Counted from the first letter of the stretch, positions 46,056 through 56,881 are shown. The stretch is 64,000 nucleotides of DNA from GCA-2746605 sp963710615 (GCA_963710615.1 CAVQBF010000005.1:62001-126000); one strand, 5' to 3'. Notes: generated from the sequence alone by a model not told the origin. Program-made: numbers and translations.

Positions 46056-47858
46056 ATGAAAATATTTTTATCACTTTTTTCTTTAATAATTGTAATTAGT
46101 TGTTCGGCCAATTTACAAGAGACTAAACAAACCATTACTGAAGAAGAGAAAGCAAAAATTAATAAACAGAAAGAATTTGCTCAGCAATTATTTATTGATG
46201 CCTCACTCCTTGATCTGGAAGGTAAGTATGCCGAAGCGATTTTAGACTATCAAGAAGCATTAAAACTTGATCCTTCCGCAGGTATTTATTATGCTCTGGG
46301 TAAAGACTATTTTAAGTTAAATAAATTACTCCCTGCTTTAGAAAACACTCAAAAAGCTGTCGAACTTGAAGGTGAAAATACCGAATACCTTACGCTGCTG
46401 GGGACAATTTACTCAGTAAGTAGAAATGTAGATTCTGCAGAGGTGGTTTTTAATAAAATTATTGCCATTGATTCAACTGATATTAATGCGCACTACAATC
46501 TTGCTCAATTATACGAGGCTAATCAGCCGCTTAAAGCTTTAAATTCTTACAATAAAATTTTGGATATAACCGGCCAAGAATGGAACGTACTGCTTAAAAT
46601 TGCTGAGTTAAATGAACGGCTTGGCAAAGTTGATGAAACTATAAAAACAGTTGAAGATCTACTTGAATTAAATCCATCGAATTTGCAGCTGCAGAAACTT
46701 CTCATTGAATCATATATTAAAAATGAAAAATTTACCGATGCAATGCTTATGGTAAATGATGCCCTTGAGATATTCCCGGATGATATTGACCTAATCGAAC
46801 TAAAAGGAAATGCATTTATCAAAATGGGAAAGTGGAAAGAAGGAGCTGAGGAATATAAAAAGATTATTTCAAATGATAAAATTACTTTTCCTACTAAGAT
46901 GAGAATTGGAACTGCCTTTTATGGTGAAGCTTTGCGTGACTCAGCAATAACTCCTTATGCTGAAGATGTGCTTACCAAAATAGACCAAGATTCGTCCGAT
47001 TGGCAGATAAACGCATTTTTAGGTGAGTTGGCAAATAGAAGAAATGATGATTCGTTAACACTTTATTATTTCAGGAAAGCTATAGATCTAGCTAAGCTAA
47101 ATAGTGATCTGCGAATCCGACTCGGTCAGATACTTTTTGAAAAAGCTGATTACACAAATGCCGCAATTGAGATGGAAAAAGCTGTAGAAAAATTTCCTAA
47201 AAATTCGGTAATCAATTTTATATTAGGACTTTCCCTTGCTCAATCATCTGATCATGAAGGGGCATTACCTTATCTTAAAAAAGCTGTTGAGCTTAATCCC
47301 AATGATTTAAATTCTACTTTAGCATATAGTTTTTCTCTTAATCAAACTCAAAATGTTGACGACGCTTTAACTTACTTGGAAAGAGCTTTGCGTATTGATC
47401 CAAAAAATACACAGGCTTTGGGAATGCTGGGAATGATTTATGATGGAAAGGATATGTTTAATAAAAGTGACAGCATTTACAATAAGGCAGTTTTGATAGA
47501 TTCAACTGATATTGTAATCCTAAATAATTTTGCCTATTCTCTTGCAGAAAGAGGAGTTGAGTTGGAAAGGGCATTAAAAATGGTGCAAAAATCTGTGGAT
47601 GCAGAGCCGGAAAATTCGTCTTATCTGGATACGATAGGCTGGGTATATTTCCAGATGGGAGATTATGATAAAGCGAAAGATTATATCTATAAGGCAATTG
47701 AGCAAGACGAAAGTAATGCCACCCTTATTGATCACCTGGCTGATGTTTATTATAAAATGAACAACAAAGAGAAAGCAGTTGAATTATGGAAAACTGCTTT
47801 GGAATTAGATTCAACAAATACTAAAATTAAATCGAAAATAGAACAAGGATTAGATTGA
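46056..47858 (+). CDS. TPR-repeat lipoprotein
   Basis: 600 residues. Lipoprotein signal MKIFLSLFSLIIVISC (Cys 16). From residue ~45 on it is built of about fifteen tetratricopeptide repeats (EAILDYQEALKLDPSAGIYY, AEVVFNKIIAIDSTDINAHY, DALTYLERALRIDPKNTQAL, KAKDYIYKAIEQDESNATLI). A periplasmic scaffold for protein assembly, as in many Bacteroidota operons with lipoproteins and a peptidoglycan hydrolase, is likely. The stop overlaps the TTG start of the next gene. Confidence 0.9.
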   Translation: MKIFLSLFSLIIVISCSANLQETKQTITEEEKAKINKQKEFAQQLFIDASLLDLEGKYAEAILDYQEALKLDPSAGIYYALGKDYFKLNKLLPALENTQKAVELEGENTEYLTLLGTIYSVSRNVDSAEVVFNKIIAIDSTDINAHYNLAQLYEANQPLKALNSYNKILDITGQEWNVLLKIAELNERLGKVDETIKTVEDLLELNPSNLQLQKLLIESYIKNEKFTDAMLMVNDALEIFPDDIDLIELKGNAFIKMGKWKEGAEEYKKIISNDKITFPTKMRIGTAFYGEALRDSAITPYAEDVLTKIDQDSSDWQINAFLGELANRRNDDSLTLYYFRKAIDLAKLNSDLRIRLGQILFEKADYTNAAIEMEKAVEKFPKNSVINFILGLSLAQSSDHEGALPYLKKAVELNPNDLNSTLAYSFSLNQTQNVDDALTYLERALRIDPKNTQALGMLGMIYDGKDMFNKSDSIYNKAVLIDSTDIVILNNFAYSLAERGVELERALKMVQKSVDAEPENSSYLDTIGWVYFQMGDYDKAKDYIYKAIEQDESNATLIDHLADVYYKMNNKEKAVELWKTALELDSTNTKIKSKIEQGLD

Positions 47859-48637
47859 CAAAGAATAATTTTATACTAATTTTTCTATTATTTATTATAT
47901 TCGTATCCGGTTGTGTGCCTTCAAAGCCGGTTTACGAAGAAGAAATTTTACCGGCTGATAGGTTAGTAAAAAAGTTAGAAGCTAATAGAAGAAAGATAAA
48001 AACTTTTGAAGGTTCCGGTATATTAAATGTTGAAAGTCCGGAGTTAGAAGCTAAGGCAACTTTTGAAGTCTATCTTAAAAAACCCGACTCACTTAAGTTT
48101 ATTATTTACGGTCCGTTTGGGATTGACCTTGCGCAAGCTTTAGTTACGCAATCAGAATTTATGTTTTATGATGTTATGAAAAATGTTGTTTATAAAGGAA
48201 GAAGTGATAATAATATTCTTAAAAAAATATTTCACATTGATTTGTCTTTTGGAGAATTAATTGATGCTTTTGCAGGGGCTGTGAATTTGACAAGCAAACT
48301 TAGACTGGAACCGGATAAATTTGAATTATCCGATGATAATTATTATCTAACTTATTACGATTCTCTAGCCGGTAAGCAGACCAATTATGAAATTCAAATT
48401 GCTGATTTATCAATAAGGAATTATAGGCTTTACAAAGATCCTAATATTCTAATATTTGAGGGCATTTATTCAGACTTTGATTATGTCAATAAAGTGGCTA
48501 TCCCTTATTTCACAACAATTCAGAATAAAGTTAGTAATCAAAAAGTCACAATTGATTATAGAAATATTGTTGTTAACGAAACAATGAATAATCTTAAACT
48601 TGATATACCTTCAGATGCAAAAATAAAAATATGGTAG
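47855..48637 (+). CDS. DUF4292 lipoprotein (LolB/LolA-like fold)
   Basis: 260 residues; lipobox FVSGC near residue 20, then VKKLEANRRKIKTFEGSGIL, ATFEVYLKKPDSLKFIIYGPFGIDLAQALVT, the pattern of DUF4292, a lipoprotein family with a LolA/LolB-like half-barrel. Likely acts in outer-membrane lipoprotein or lipid handling. TTG start overlaps the TPR gene stop; end overlaps the next gene by 7 nt. Confidence 0.82.
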   Translation: MTKNNFILIFLLFIIFVSGCVPSKPVYEEEILPADRLVKKLEANRRKIKTFEGSGILNVESPELEAKATFEVYLKKPDSLKFIIYGPFGIDLAQALVTQSEFMFYDVMKNVVYKGRSDNNILKKIFHIDLSFGELIDAFAGAVNLTSKLRLEPDKFELSDDNYYLTYYDSLAGKQTNYEIQIADLSIRNYRLYKDPNILIFEGIYSDFDYVNKVAIPYFTTIQNKVSNQKVTIDYRNIVVNETMNNLKLDIPSDAKIKIW

Positions 48638-49842
48638 TCAGCATTAAAAAAATAGTACTCCTTGTTTTTTTACCCTATCTAATTTTGGCTCAATTCAAAG
48701 AAAAGATTGATACAAGGAATGTTGAGTTAAAATCCCTTCGTCAAGATATTTCAAAACTAGAGAGTGAATTATCCAACTTAAGTTTAGAGGAAAAAAATAA
48801 TTTATCAGTTTTAAAAAAAATTGATCAACAGAATTTGTTGTTGGGCCGAAGCATCAAAAATCTTGAAATTGAAGAGAAAGAGAAAGAAAAAGAAATAGTG
48901 AAACTCGAAAGTAAAATTTCCACTCTTCAAAAAAAAATCAAGAACCTACAGAATGAATATAGTGATTATTTAGTCTGGCTTTATAAGCAAGGTGAAAACT
49001 CAACGCTCAAATACCTTTTCAACGCCGAGTCCTTTAATCAAGCTGTAATTCGCTATAAACATCTTGAATATATTCATGGTGAAAGTGAGGAAACAGTAGA
49101 TAGGTTGAATGATGCTACCACTGAATTAAAAAATTCAATAGTTCTATTGGAAGGGGAAATAAAAGAAAAAGCTGAAATAATTTCCCAAAAATCTGCCGAA
49201 AAAAAGAAATTACTTGAACGTAGAACTCAACGTAGTAATATTCTTGCAAAGCTTAAAAAGAATAAAGATAATGTAGTAAGTGAGATTGATGATAAACGAA
49301 AAATGGAAATTGCCATCAAGCAGATGATTGCTGATTTAATTGAGAAAGAGAGGGAAAGGGAACGTAGAATTCGCACTGAAAAGTTAAAAGGCAACATTGA
49401 GAATTATGAAGACTATTTTAATTATAATAGTTTTGAAAACTTTGCTGAACTGAAGGGTGTTCTGAACTGGCCCTTAAAAGGCGGAAAAATAGGTCGTGAT
49501 TTTGGTGAGAATAAAAATGATAAAACAAACACTGTAACTCTGAACTATGGAATTGACCTTTTAGCAAAAAACAATAATGAAGTCTATGCTGTAGCTGAAG
49601 GAATAGTTAGTGCAATTGAATGGATCCCTGGTTACGGCAGTGTTGTTATCATCACACATAGGGATAACTTCAGGACTGTTTACGGTCACCTGACAGACAT
49701 AAATGTTTTAGAGGGCAATAAAGTTGTTGCAGGCGATTTAATTGGTATGGTAAATGAAAGTCTTGAAGGCAACATATTACACTTTGAAATTTGGAACGAA
49801 CGCAACTATCAGAATCCTCAAGAATGGTTAGTGAAAAAATAG
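48631..49842 (+). CDS. EnvC/NlpD-like M23 (LytM) protein, probably catalytically degenerate
   Basis: 403 residues: signal peptide (IVLLVFLPYLILAQ), long coiled coil (about 25-270) and a C-terminal LytM domain (GVLNWPLKGGKIGRDFGE, GIDLLAKNNNEVYAVAEG, VYGHL, LHFEIW). In active M23 peptidases the first zinc ligand is the His of HxGxD; here it is NYGID, Tyr instead of His, while Asp and the two later His remain. EnvC has a similarly degenerate site and works by activating amidases under FtsEX control. Amidase-activator role is inferred. Last gene of the TPR operon, stop abuts the flippase start. Confidence 0.85.
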   Translation: MVVSIKKIVLLVFLPYLILAQFKEKIDTRNVELKSLRQDISKLESELSNLSLEEKNNLSVLKKIDQQNLLLGRSIKNLEIEEKEKEKEIVKLESKISTLQKKIKNLQNEYSDYLVWLYKQGENSTLKYLFNAESFNQAVIRYKHLEYIHGESEETVDRLNDATTELKNSIVLLEGEIKEKAEIISQKSAEKKKLLERRTQRSNILAKLKKNKDNVVSEIDDKRKMEIAIKQMIADLIEKERERERRIRTEKLKGNIENYEDYFNYNSFENFAELKGVLNWPLKGGKIGRDFGENKNDKTNTVTLNYGIDLLAKNNNEVYAVAEGIVSAIEWIPGYGSVVIITHRDNFRTVYGHLTDINVLEGNKVVAGDLIGMVNESLEGNILHFEIWNERNYQNPQEWLVKK

Positions 49843-51119
49843 ATGACGATATATGATTCAATTAAGTCATCTATCCTAAAAAATAAAGTTCTATTTAAGA
49901 ATTTCTCCTCGCTAACGATACTGCAAATTTCTCAATACATTTTTCCCTTATTAACATTTCCATATTTAGTGAGAGTTCTTGGACCTGAAAAATTTGGGTT
50001 AGTGAATTTTGCTTATTTACTTTTATTGCTTACTTTACTTCTTTTATTGATTATGGATTTAACGTTTCTGCAACTCAGAAAATTGCGATTTTTAAAGATG
50101 ATGGCTCAAACTTCGAAAGTATTTTGGAAGGTAATTTATTCAAAAGTTTTATTATTCATTATTAGTACAGTATTTTTTATATCATTATTAATTTTCATTT
50201 AAAGTATTTGCAATTCAAAAGGAACTTTACTTACTATCGTATATTTCTGTATTGGGTACTATTTTATTCCCCCAATGGTTTTTGATGGGACAGGAGAATA
50301 TGAAAATTATTTTATGGATCAATTTCCAATAAAATTTTTATACGTAATTTCTATATTCTATTTGGGTCACTTCTGAGGCGGATTTAAAATTATTAGTTCT
50401 TTTAAATAGTTTATCTATGTTATTTATTGGACTTGTAGGCTTCGTTTTTGTGATAACAAATACAATCTCAAATTAATATCTCTTAAAGCAAAACAAATTA
50501 AGACACCTTAATAAATAGTAGCGCAGATATTTTATCTCTATCTCGATATCGATTTATTCATCAAACAGTATTTTTTTATTAGGCTATTTGCAGTACTGAG
50601 AATTTTGGGATTATTTATTGTCGCCGAAAAATTGCGGCTATTTATGCAAATAATCCCCCATTCAATGACAGAAGCTTTTTTCCATATGTTTCAAAGTTTT
50701 TTGATAAATCTAAGAAAGTAGGTTTTCGAAAATTAAAAAATTATACAGTCATAATTATTTTCATTTCATTTTTCATCTCGCTATTTGGATTTATATTTGC
50801 AGAATTTATAATTACAAATTTTGTAGGCAAAAATTATGATGGCTCAATTTACTACTTGAAAATATTGGCTTGGGTGCCTTTTATTGTTGCCGTAAGAGAC
50901 ACAATTGGGAAACAGATAATGTTAAATTTAGGAATGAAAATTGAGTTTATGAAAATATTCGTATATGCTTTAATTTTTAGCTTTATCTTGTCATTGATTT
51001 TCGTTCCTATATATTTTGCAAAAGGAACTGGAGTAATTTTACTTTTAACTGAATCATTTGTTTTTATTTTTATGCTATTCAAAACAAAAAACGAATTGAA
51101 AGTAAATGAAATATTTTAG
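49843..51119 (+). pseudogene. polysaccharide flippase (Wzx/MATE-like), several frameshifts
   Basis: Pieces in different frames read as one flippase: ISQYIFPLLTFPYLVRVLGP at 49843-50202, then YLLSYISVLGTILFPQWF and MGQENMKIILWIN, then VGFRKLKNYTVIIIFISFFI, and a final intact stretch 50856-51119 (KILAWVPFIVAVRDTIGKQI). Hydrophobic helices continue throughout. Wzx proteins flip lipid-linked oligosaccharide units across the inner membrane. I count at least five breaks in the middle 650 bp. First gene of the surface-glycan cluster; the start directly follows the EnvC-like stop. Confidence 0.8.
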
Positions 51120-52203
51120 AAATATTATAGCTGCTTCATTTTTTGTTTTTATCAAGTTCGTTTTTCGCTTCAATAAACCTAATCCAATTCGTAAAGAAAA
51201 AGTCTTGTTTGTTAATCTAGGATTGTTAGGCGATGTTGTGATGAGTACCATAATTTTTTCAAATGAAAAATTGATGCGTGTAGATTTACAAATTGTTTTT
51301 CTAACTAATGAAAAATATAAAGTTCTCTTTGAGCAATATTTAGGAAAGATTGAAATTGAATTTGTTAATACTGATAAATATCGAAAAAATCTAATTTATA
51401 GAATCAAATATTTAGTAAAGCTAAATAGATTACAGCCAATTAAAGTTTTTAACTTAAGTTTTGGAAGGTTAGCCATAGACGATGAAATTAGTTTAATTGC
51501 TGGAATTAATGGGGAAACTTTTGCCTTTAACTTAAATCCTAATTTAACCAGAATAGGTGTTGCTGTATTTGAAAATTCTTATACCTCAATAGTTCAAAGA
51601 ATCAATGGAAGTGATATTCAAAACTTTGCTGAACTTATTAAATCTTTTTTAATCGATGACCGTAAAGTATCTCTAAAAATAAATCTTTTTCCCAAAAATT
51701 ATAATGTAATTAATAAATTTAATTTAAAGAACGATTATTTTATTATTGCTCCATTTGCAAGTATCGAAATTAAGAATTGGTCTATTAATAATTACTTAAA
51801 AGTATCTGAAATAATTTCTGAAAAATTAAACTTGAATTGTGTTTTTGTTTCGGATAGTCATTATAATATGAAAAATATGGATAAAAAAATAATTAATTTA
51901 ATGGGCAAAACTAATTTGAATGATGTCGTTGGATTGATAAAAAATTCAAAGTTTTTCATTGGAAATGATTCAGGTCTGATTCATATAGCGAAGGCATTAG
52001 AAAAAAAAACATTTGCGGTTGTTGGAGGAGGAGCTTTTGGTAGAATATATCCTTATTCGGAAAATGATAATTCAAAATATTTTTTTTCACAAAGAGATTG
52101 TTTTAATTGTGATTGGAAATGTAAATATGAAAAACCATATTGTTTAGAAGATATTGACACAAACTTATTAATAGAAAATATACTTTCCTCAGAAAACACT
52201 TAA
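51106..52203 (+). CDS. glycosyltransferase family 9 (heptosyltransferase-like)
   Basis: 365 residues. VLFVNLGLLGDVVMSTIIF (GDxVMSTP-like) near the N-terminus and FFIGNDSGLIHIAKALEKKTFAVVGG (GNDSGxxHxAxA donor-binding motif) near residue 290 define GT9. A late Cys-rich segment (CFNCDWKCKYEKPYC) is common in this family. Transfers heptose or a related sugar to a lipid/glycan core. Overlaps the flippase end by 14 nt. Intact. Confidence 0.88.
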   Translation: MKYFRNIIAASFFVFIKFVFRFNKPNPIRKEKVLFVNLGLLGDVVMSTIIFSNEKLMRVDLQIVFLTNEKYKVLFEQYLGKIEIEFVNTDKYRKNLIYRIKYLVKLNRLQPIKVFNLSFGRLAIDDEISLIAGINGETFAFNLNPNLTRIGVAVFENSYTSIVQRINGSDIQNFAELIKSFLIDDRKVSLKINLFPKNYNVINKFNLKNDYFIIAPFASIEIKNWSINNYLKVSEIISEKLNLNCVFVSDSHYNMKNMDKKIINLMGKTNLNDVVGLIKNSKFFIGNDSGLIHIAKALEKKTFAVVGGGAFGRIYPYSENDNSKYFFSQRDCFNCDWKCKYEKPYCLEDIDTNLLIENILSSENT

Positions 52204-52230
52204 AAATTTTATATTCAAGACACTCTAAAT

Positions 52231-52995
52231 ATGAATGATTTAATTTTAACAGTTATAATTGTCACATATAATTCAGAAGAATATATACAGCAGTGTGTAA
52301 GTTCTATATACAAAAAAAAAAATGAAATTAAATATGAAGTAATTATCGTTGATAACAGTTCTAATGATTCAACAGTTTCAGTTATCCAAAATGTATATCC
52401 GGAAGTAATTCTTATTAAGAATAACCAAAACGTAGGTTTTGCAAAAGCCAATAATCAGGCAATAAAAACAGCAAAAGGGAAATACCTTCTATTACTTAAT
52501 CCTGATACTCAAATAACAGATGAGACAATTGAAAAATTTTACTCATTTATGCAGAATGGAGAAAATGAAAATATTTGGTGTGTTGGAGGAATTTTAATAG
52601 ATGAGAATAATAATTTCCAGTTTTCTTTTGGAAGATTTCCAAGATTATTTGATGTTTTTTTTGAACAATTTGGATTTCATAAAATATTTAAAAATTATTA
52701 TTTAAAAGAGATTTTGCAGTTAAATAAATGTATTCCATCTGATAATATTAATGTTGATTTCGTTAGCGGGGCCTGTATGTTTTTAAGGACTAAATTGTTG
52801 GATGAAATTGGTCTTTTTGATGAGAGTTTTTTTTTGACCTACGAAGAAACGGAACTTGCATTTCGGGCTAGTAAAAAAGGATACAAAGCAATTATCTTGA
52901 GTGATTTATTTCTCAAACATCGCGGGCAAAAATCGTTTGAAACTACTGATGATTATATCCTCAATTTAAAAATAGGTCAACTTTTATACTTTTAA
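52231..52995 (+). CDS. glycosyltransferase family 2 (rhamnosyltransferase-like), probably cut short
   Basis: 254 residues: TVIIVTYNSEEYIQQCVSSI at the start, VDNSSNDSTVSVIQN, NVGFAKANNQAIKTA, LLLNPDTQI (DxD-type metal site as NPDT), and FDESFFLTYEETELAFRASK, a GT2 inverting enzyme of the rhamnosyltransferase type. After the TAA at 52995 the same frame stays open to 53118 and reads KKDMLSYIIVKFLLISG, the hydrophobic C-terminus usual for the family. So the stop is probably an error or recent mutation and the gene ends at 53118, 3 nt before the next start. Confidence 0.85.
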   Translation: MNDLILTVIIVTYNSEEYIQQCVSSIYKKKNEIKYEVIIVDNSSNDSTVSVIQNVYPEVILIKNNQNVGFAKANNQAIKTAKGKYLLLLNPDTQITDETIEKFYSFMQNGENENIWCVGGILIDENNNFQFSFGRFPRLFDVFFEQFGFHKIFKNYYLKEILQLNKCIPSDNINVDFVSGACMFLRTKLLDEIGLFDESFFLTYEETELAFRASKKGYKAIILSDLFLKHRGQKSFETTDDYILNLKIGQLLYF

Positions 52996-53121
52996 AAGAA
53001 AGATATGCTTAGCTATATAATTGTTAAATTTTTGCTAATTAGCGGTACAATATTGAGATTAATGTTTACAAAAAACGAATTTAAAAAAAAATTATTTTAT
53101 TCTTTAATAAAAATTTGAAAT

Positions 53122-54177
53122 TTGTTAAAAGTATTACATATTTGTTCTGGTGATTTTTACGGTGGCATAGAAGAGGTCTGTCGACTGATAGTTTCTGAAC
53201 AATTGAAAAATAATTATTATGCAGAAATAGTTTATTTCCAAAAAGATTTTAAACCTAAAATAGAAATTGGAGATAAAATTTTACTTAAATTAAATTATTT
53301 ATATAAATACATCCAACTTCAAAGATTAAAAAAGTTTGATATTTTGCACAACCATTCCGGCGGACTAATTATTGATATTATTAATCTTTTTATCTTTTCC
53401 AAATCAAGGTCATTTTCTCACAATCACGGTTGTAGAATAAGAGTTTACAAATTAAACAAAGAATCAAAATCAAGTAACTTTATTAAGCAATTACTTGCTA
53501 AACTAATCTACAAGAAAATTCCCAGGATTTCAGCTTCTAAGTTTATTTTTGATTTACAAAAAAAATATGAAAATACTAAATCAAAAAATAATATTTTACT
53601 TAATAACCCAATAAATATTAGCGAATTTAACTCTTATAAGATACTTGATAATAATAAGTATCATTTAGGTTATTTGGGAAGGATAGTTGAGGATAAAGGA
53701 TTAAAGTCACTTATTAGTTTTGGGGTTTATCAAAAACAGAATAAATTATCCAATAAAATATTAATTAATGGACCTGGTGAGTTTTCTGAGGAATTAAGAA
53801 ACATGATAAACCATAACAGTTTAGAAGAAATAATTACATTTGAAAACAGTTATGTTAAGAAAAGTGATTTTTTTGAAAAAATAGAAATCTTCATTTCGTT
53901 TTCCTCTTTCGAGTCTTTTGGATTGACCTTATATGAGGCGATATTTTTAGGTAAACCTATCATTACATTACAAAAAGAGTCTATTGATGAAAAATTGCAT
54001 CAATTTGTTTGGTGCTTAAATAATGATTCTCCCGAAGAAATATTACGAGCTATAACTGAAATTAAATTAAAACTAAATGAACTAAGTCGTAAGAAAAATC
54101 AAGTTCAGAATTACTTGGCAGATAATTATTCAATAGAAAATTATTATGAAAAATTAGACGCAATTTATCGTGGTTGA
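53122..54177 (+). CDS. glycosyltransferase family 4 (GT-B fold)
   Basis: 351 residues from a TTG. N-terminal LKVLHICSGDFYGGIEEVCR, C-terminal GYLGRIVEDKGLKSLI and FISFSSFESFGLTLYEAIFLGKPII (the E-x7-E donor-binding motif), hence GT4. Takes part in building the surface glycan; sugar unknown. Overlaps the next reading frame by a few bases. Intact. Confidence 0.88.
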   Translation: MLKVLHICSGDFYGGIEEVCRLIVSEQLKNNYYAEIVYFQKDFKPKIEIGDKILLKLNYLYKYIQLQRLKKFDILHNHSGGLIIDIINLFIFSKSRSFSHNHGCRIRVYKLNKESKSSNFIKQLLAKLIYKKIPRISASKFIFDLQKKYENTKSKNNILLNNPINISEFNSYKILDNNKYHLGYLGRIVEDKGLKSLISFGVYQKQNKLSNKILINGPGEFSEELRNMINHNSLEEIITFENSYVKKSDFFEKIEIFISFSSFESFGLTLYEAIFLGKPIITLQKESIDEKLHQFVWCLNNDSPEEILRAITEIKLKLNELSRKKNQVQNYLADNYSIENYYEKLDAIYRG

Positions 54178-54181
54178 CAGA

Positions 54182-55227
54182 ATGAATATTTTATTACTGC
54201 AGAATTCCTTAAATCAAACATGTGGGGTAACAAAAAGTATTTTAAATTTAGTTGACAGTTTCAAAAAATATCCAAAATATCATTTCTTTCTAATCGTTAA
54301 CGAAAACAATCTCAGAAATTTAGATAGTAAGAATAATTTGGAAAAAGTAATAGTATATAATTCATCCAAAATAATGTTTCTATTTTATCTATTGTTGTTT
54401 TTAAAAAAAAATAAAATAGATGTAATCCATTCCCATCATAGATTTTTTGATCTAGTTGCATTTGCAGCTTCAAAAATTCTTTCGGTAAAGACAATAATGA
54501 CTGTTCATAGCAAAGTTTACGGTCTTAGACGATTTAGTTATAATTCAGAAAAAATTATTGCAGTATCGAATGCTATCAGTAAACATCTAATTGATGAATT
54601 TAAGGTTGATAAAGGTAAAATTACTGTAGTTCCAAATTCAATTGATAAAAAAATATTAAAATTAAAATTGAAAAAGACACAATATTAACAAACCTAAATA
54701 TTGAAAAAGATAAAAAAATTATAGGTTATTTAGGAAGAATAGATGTTCAAGAAAAGGGGATTGATGTTTTATTAAATGCATTTGAAAAAATTAATAATAA
54801 TAAAATAATTTTGTTATTAGTTGGCAATGGGCCAGATATCGGATTTGTTAAGAATTTTGCTAAAAATTCTACAAAAAGAATTGTTTTATTAGATGAAACA
54901 ATAAACGTATATAGTTATTATAATCTAATGGATATTTTTGTTTTGCCTTCTAAAGTCGAACCTTTTGGACTTGTATTGATTGAGGCTGGAATGATGAAAC
55001 TGCCTGTAATAGCAAGCAATGTTGATGGAATACCAGAAATAATTGAAAATAATAAATGTGGACTTTTATTTGAACCTGAAGATATAAATGAGTTAGCTGA
55101 AAAAATTAGATTTCTTTTAGAAAATGTTGATGTTAGGAAAGAAGTGGGGCAAAATCTTTATAAATTAGTCTTATCAAAATTTTCATCAGAAGAAAACATA
55201 AAAAAAATCAAATCTTTATATTGTTAG
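54182..55227 (+). pseudogene. glycosyltransferase family 4, one frameshift
   Basis: Starts MNILLLQNSLNQTCGVTKSI (ATG at 54182; a GTG at 54170 inside the previous gene is less likely). First frame stops at 54688 after VPNSIDKKILK; the second frame continues KIIGYLGRIDVQEKGIDVLL, LLLVGNGPDIGFVKNF and FVLPSKVEPFGLVLIEAGMMKLPVIA (GT4 E-x7-E motif) to 55227. The break lies in a run of A at about 54655-54680. Without it this is an ordinary full-length GT4. Confidence 0.85.
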
Positions 55228-55265
55228 TCAGTGACCTAGTATCTCAGTTTTAAAATTTACTTGAT

Positions 55266-56150
55266 ATGAAAATACTTATAACTGGTTCAAGCGGAGTAGC
55301 TGCTTCATCTATCATTAAACAGTTTTTGTTAACTGATCACAAATTGATTTTAACAGATAGAGTTCTAAATAATCAAAATGAAATAATAGGTGAATTAAGC
55401 GATTTTAATTTTGTAAAAAATCTTATAAAAGAAAATCAGCCTGATTTCATTGTCCATTTAGCTGCAAATACAAATGTTGATTTTCTCTCCGTGCGAACAA
55501 AACAAAATGTCTGCTTCGTTAGATAATTTTGTGGCGACAAAAAATATTATTGATATTGCAGCTAAATATCAAATTCCAATTATTTTTACTTCTTCTGCAA
55601 GCATCTTTAAAGGGAATAAAAAAAACGGCTATTCCGAAGATGATTTGCCTGAACCATCAAACTTCTACGCCTTAACTAAACTTCTCGCCGAAGATTATAT
55701 AAAAAGTAATTTAAAAAAATATGTGATATTAAGATTGGGTTGGCTGGTTGGCGATTATAAAAGAAGCAATAAATTTGTGGGTCAAATTTTAAGTGAAATT
55801 AAAAATGGTGAAAAAAAATTTTATGGTGTAAATAATATTTGGGGGTCATTAACTTTTGCAAATGATCTGGCAAAAATTATTCAGCTTTTAATTGAGAAAG
55901 AAAAATTTGGAGTTTTTAACCTGGCTACAACAGGAGCGTTTCAAGATATGAAATGTTAGTTAAAATTATTGAAATATTAGAATTACAAAAAAGTATTTCA
56001 TTAATTAGTGTAAAAAACGATTTTTTTAAATTAAGCGCTAAACGACCAAAATATGAAATACTCAAATTAGATAAAATCATTGATTCTAATTTAATTGAGA
56101 TTAATAGTTGGGAGCAAAAAATTCAAAGTTATATTGCTAAAATCAAATGA
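55266..56150 (+). pseudogene. RmlD-like NAD(P)-dependent sugar-nucleotide reductase/epimerase, two or more frameshifts
   Basis: Pieces: MKILITGSSGVAASSIIKQF (Rossmann, to ~55490), NFVATKNIIDIAAKYQIPII, FTSSASIFKGNKKNGYSEDD, YALTKLLAEDYIKS (catalytic YxxxK; 55500-55950), then IIEILELQKSISLISVK to 56150. This is an extended SDR most like dTDP-4-dehydrorhamnose reductase. Breaks lie near 55490 and 55950. It would make an activated deoxysugar for the glycan. The stop overlaps the next ATG (ATGA). Confidence 0.8.
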
Positions 56151-56881
56151 AGTTTTTTCTAAAGAATATTAAAATAGAGTATGAAAATTATGAAGAACTT
56201 ATTCGAATATTAAATAAATCAGAAATTAAAACTATAACTTGTATAAATCAATATTATTTCAACCAATTTTATAAAGATATTTCTTATCTGAACAATTTAT
56301 TAAAGTTTGATCTAATTCATCCCGATGGTATTGGGATGAAACTTTTACCGCTTGTATTGTCTCATGATTCAAGTGTCTCTTATATTACCGGCAGTGATTT
56401 TTATATAAAAATATTAGAGCAATTAAACCATAATAAAAATTCAATAATATTATTTGGTGATAAAGAAGAAATATTAAAAAAGATGGTTGAAGTTATTAAG
56501 ATGAATTATCCTAAAATTGTGATTAAGGGATTTATACAAGGTTATAGAGATTTAACTGATATAAATATTGTTAATGAAATAAATGATTTAAATGCCAGCT
56601 TTTTATTCGTTGGCTTAGGAGCGCCGAGACAAGAAGAATGGATAATAAAAAATATTAGATTGTTGAACTCCAAAAAAATTATTGCAGTTGGCGGTTGGTT
56701 TAGAGTGTTATCAAATGATAGAAAAAGAGGACCAAATTGGGTTCAAAAAGTAGGTTTAGAATGGTTTGTACGCCTAATTACAGAACCGAGATACGTTTGG
56801 AAAAGATACTTATTTGGCATCCCATTATTTATTTTTAGAATTGTTAAATTAAAAATTAGTTCATTGAGGAAATATAATTGA
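56147..56881 (+). CDS. WecG/TagA/CpsF-family glycosyltransferase (GT26)
   Basis: 244 residues: LIHPDGIGMKLLPLV, FYIKILEQL, ILFGDKEEILKKMVE, FVGLGAPRQEEWI and GGWFRVLSNDRKRGPNWVQKVGLEWFVRL with TEPRYVWKRYL, the complete GT26 motif set. Members transfer ManNAc or ManNAcA to a lipid-linked GlcNAc acceptor. It overlaps the RmlD-like gene before and porU after by 4 nt each, so it is translationally coupled to a sortase gene. Confidence 0.94.
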   Translation: MKFFLKNIKIEYENYEELIRILNKSEIKTITCINQYYFNQFYKDISYLNNLLKFDLIHPDGIGMKLLPLVLSHDSSVSYITGSDFYIKILEQLNHNKNSIILFGDKEEILKKMVEVIKMNYPKIVIKGFIQGYRDLTDINIVNEINDLNASFLFVGLGAPRQEEWIIKNIRLLNSKKIIAVGGWFRVLSNDRKRGPNWVQKVGLEWFVRLITEPRYVWKRYLFGIPLFIFRIVKLKISSLRKYN

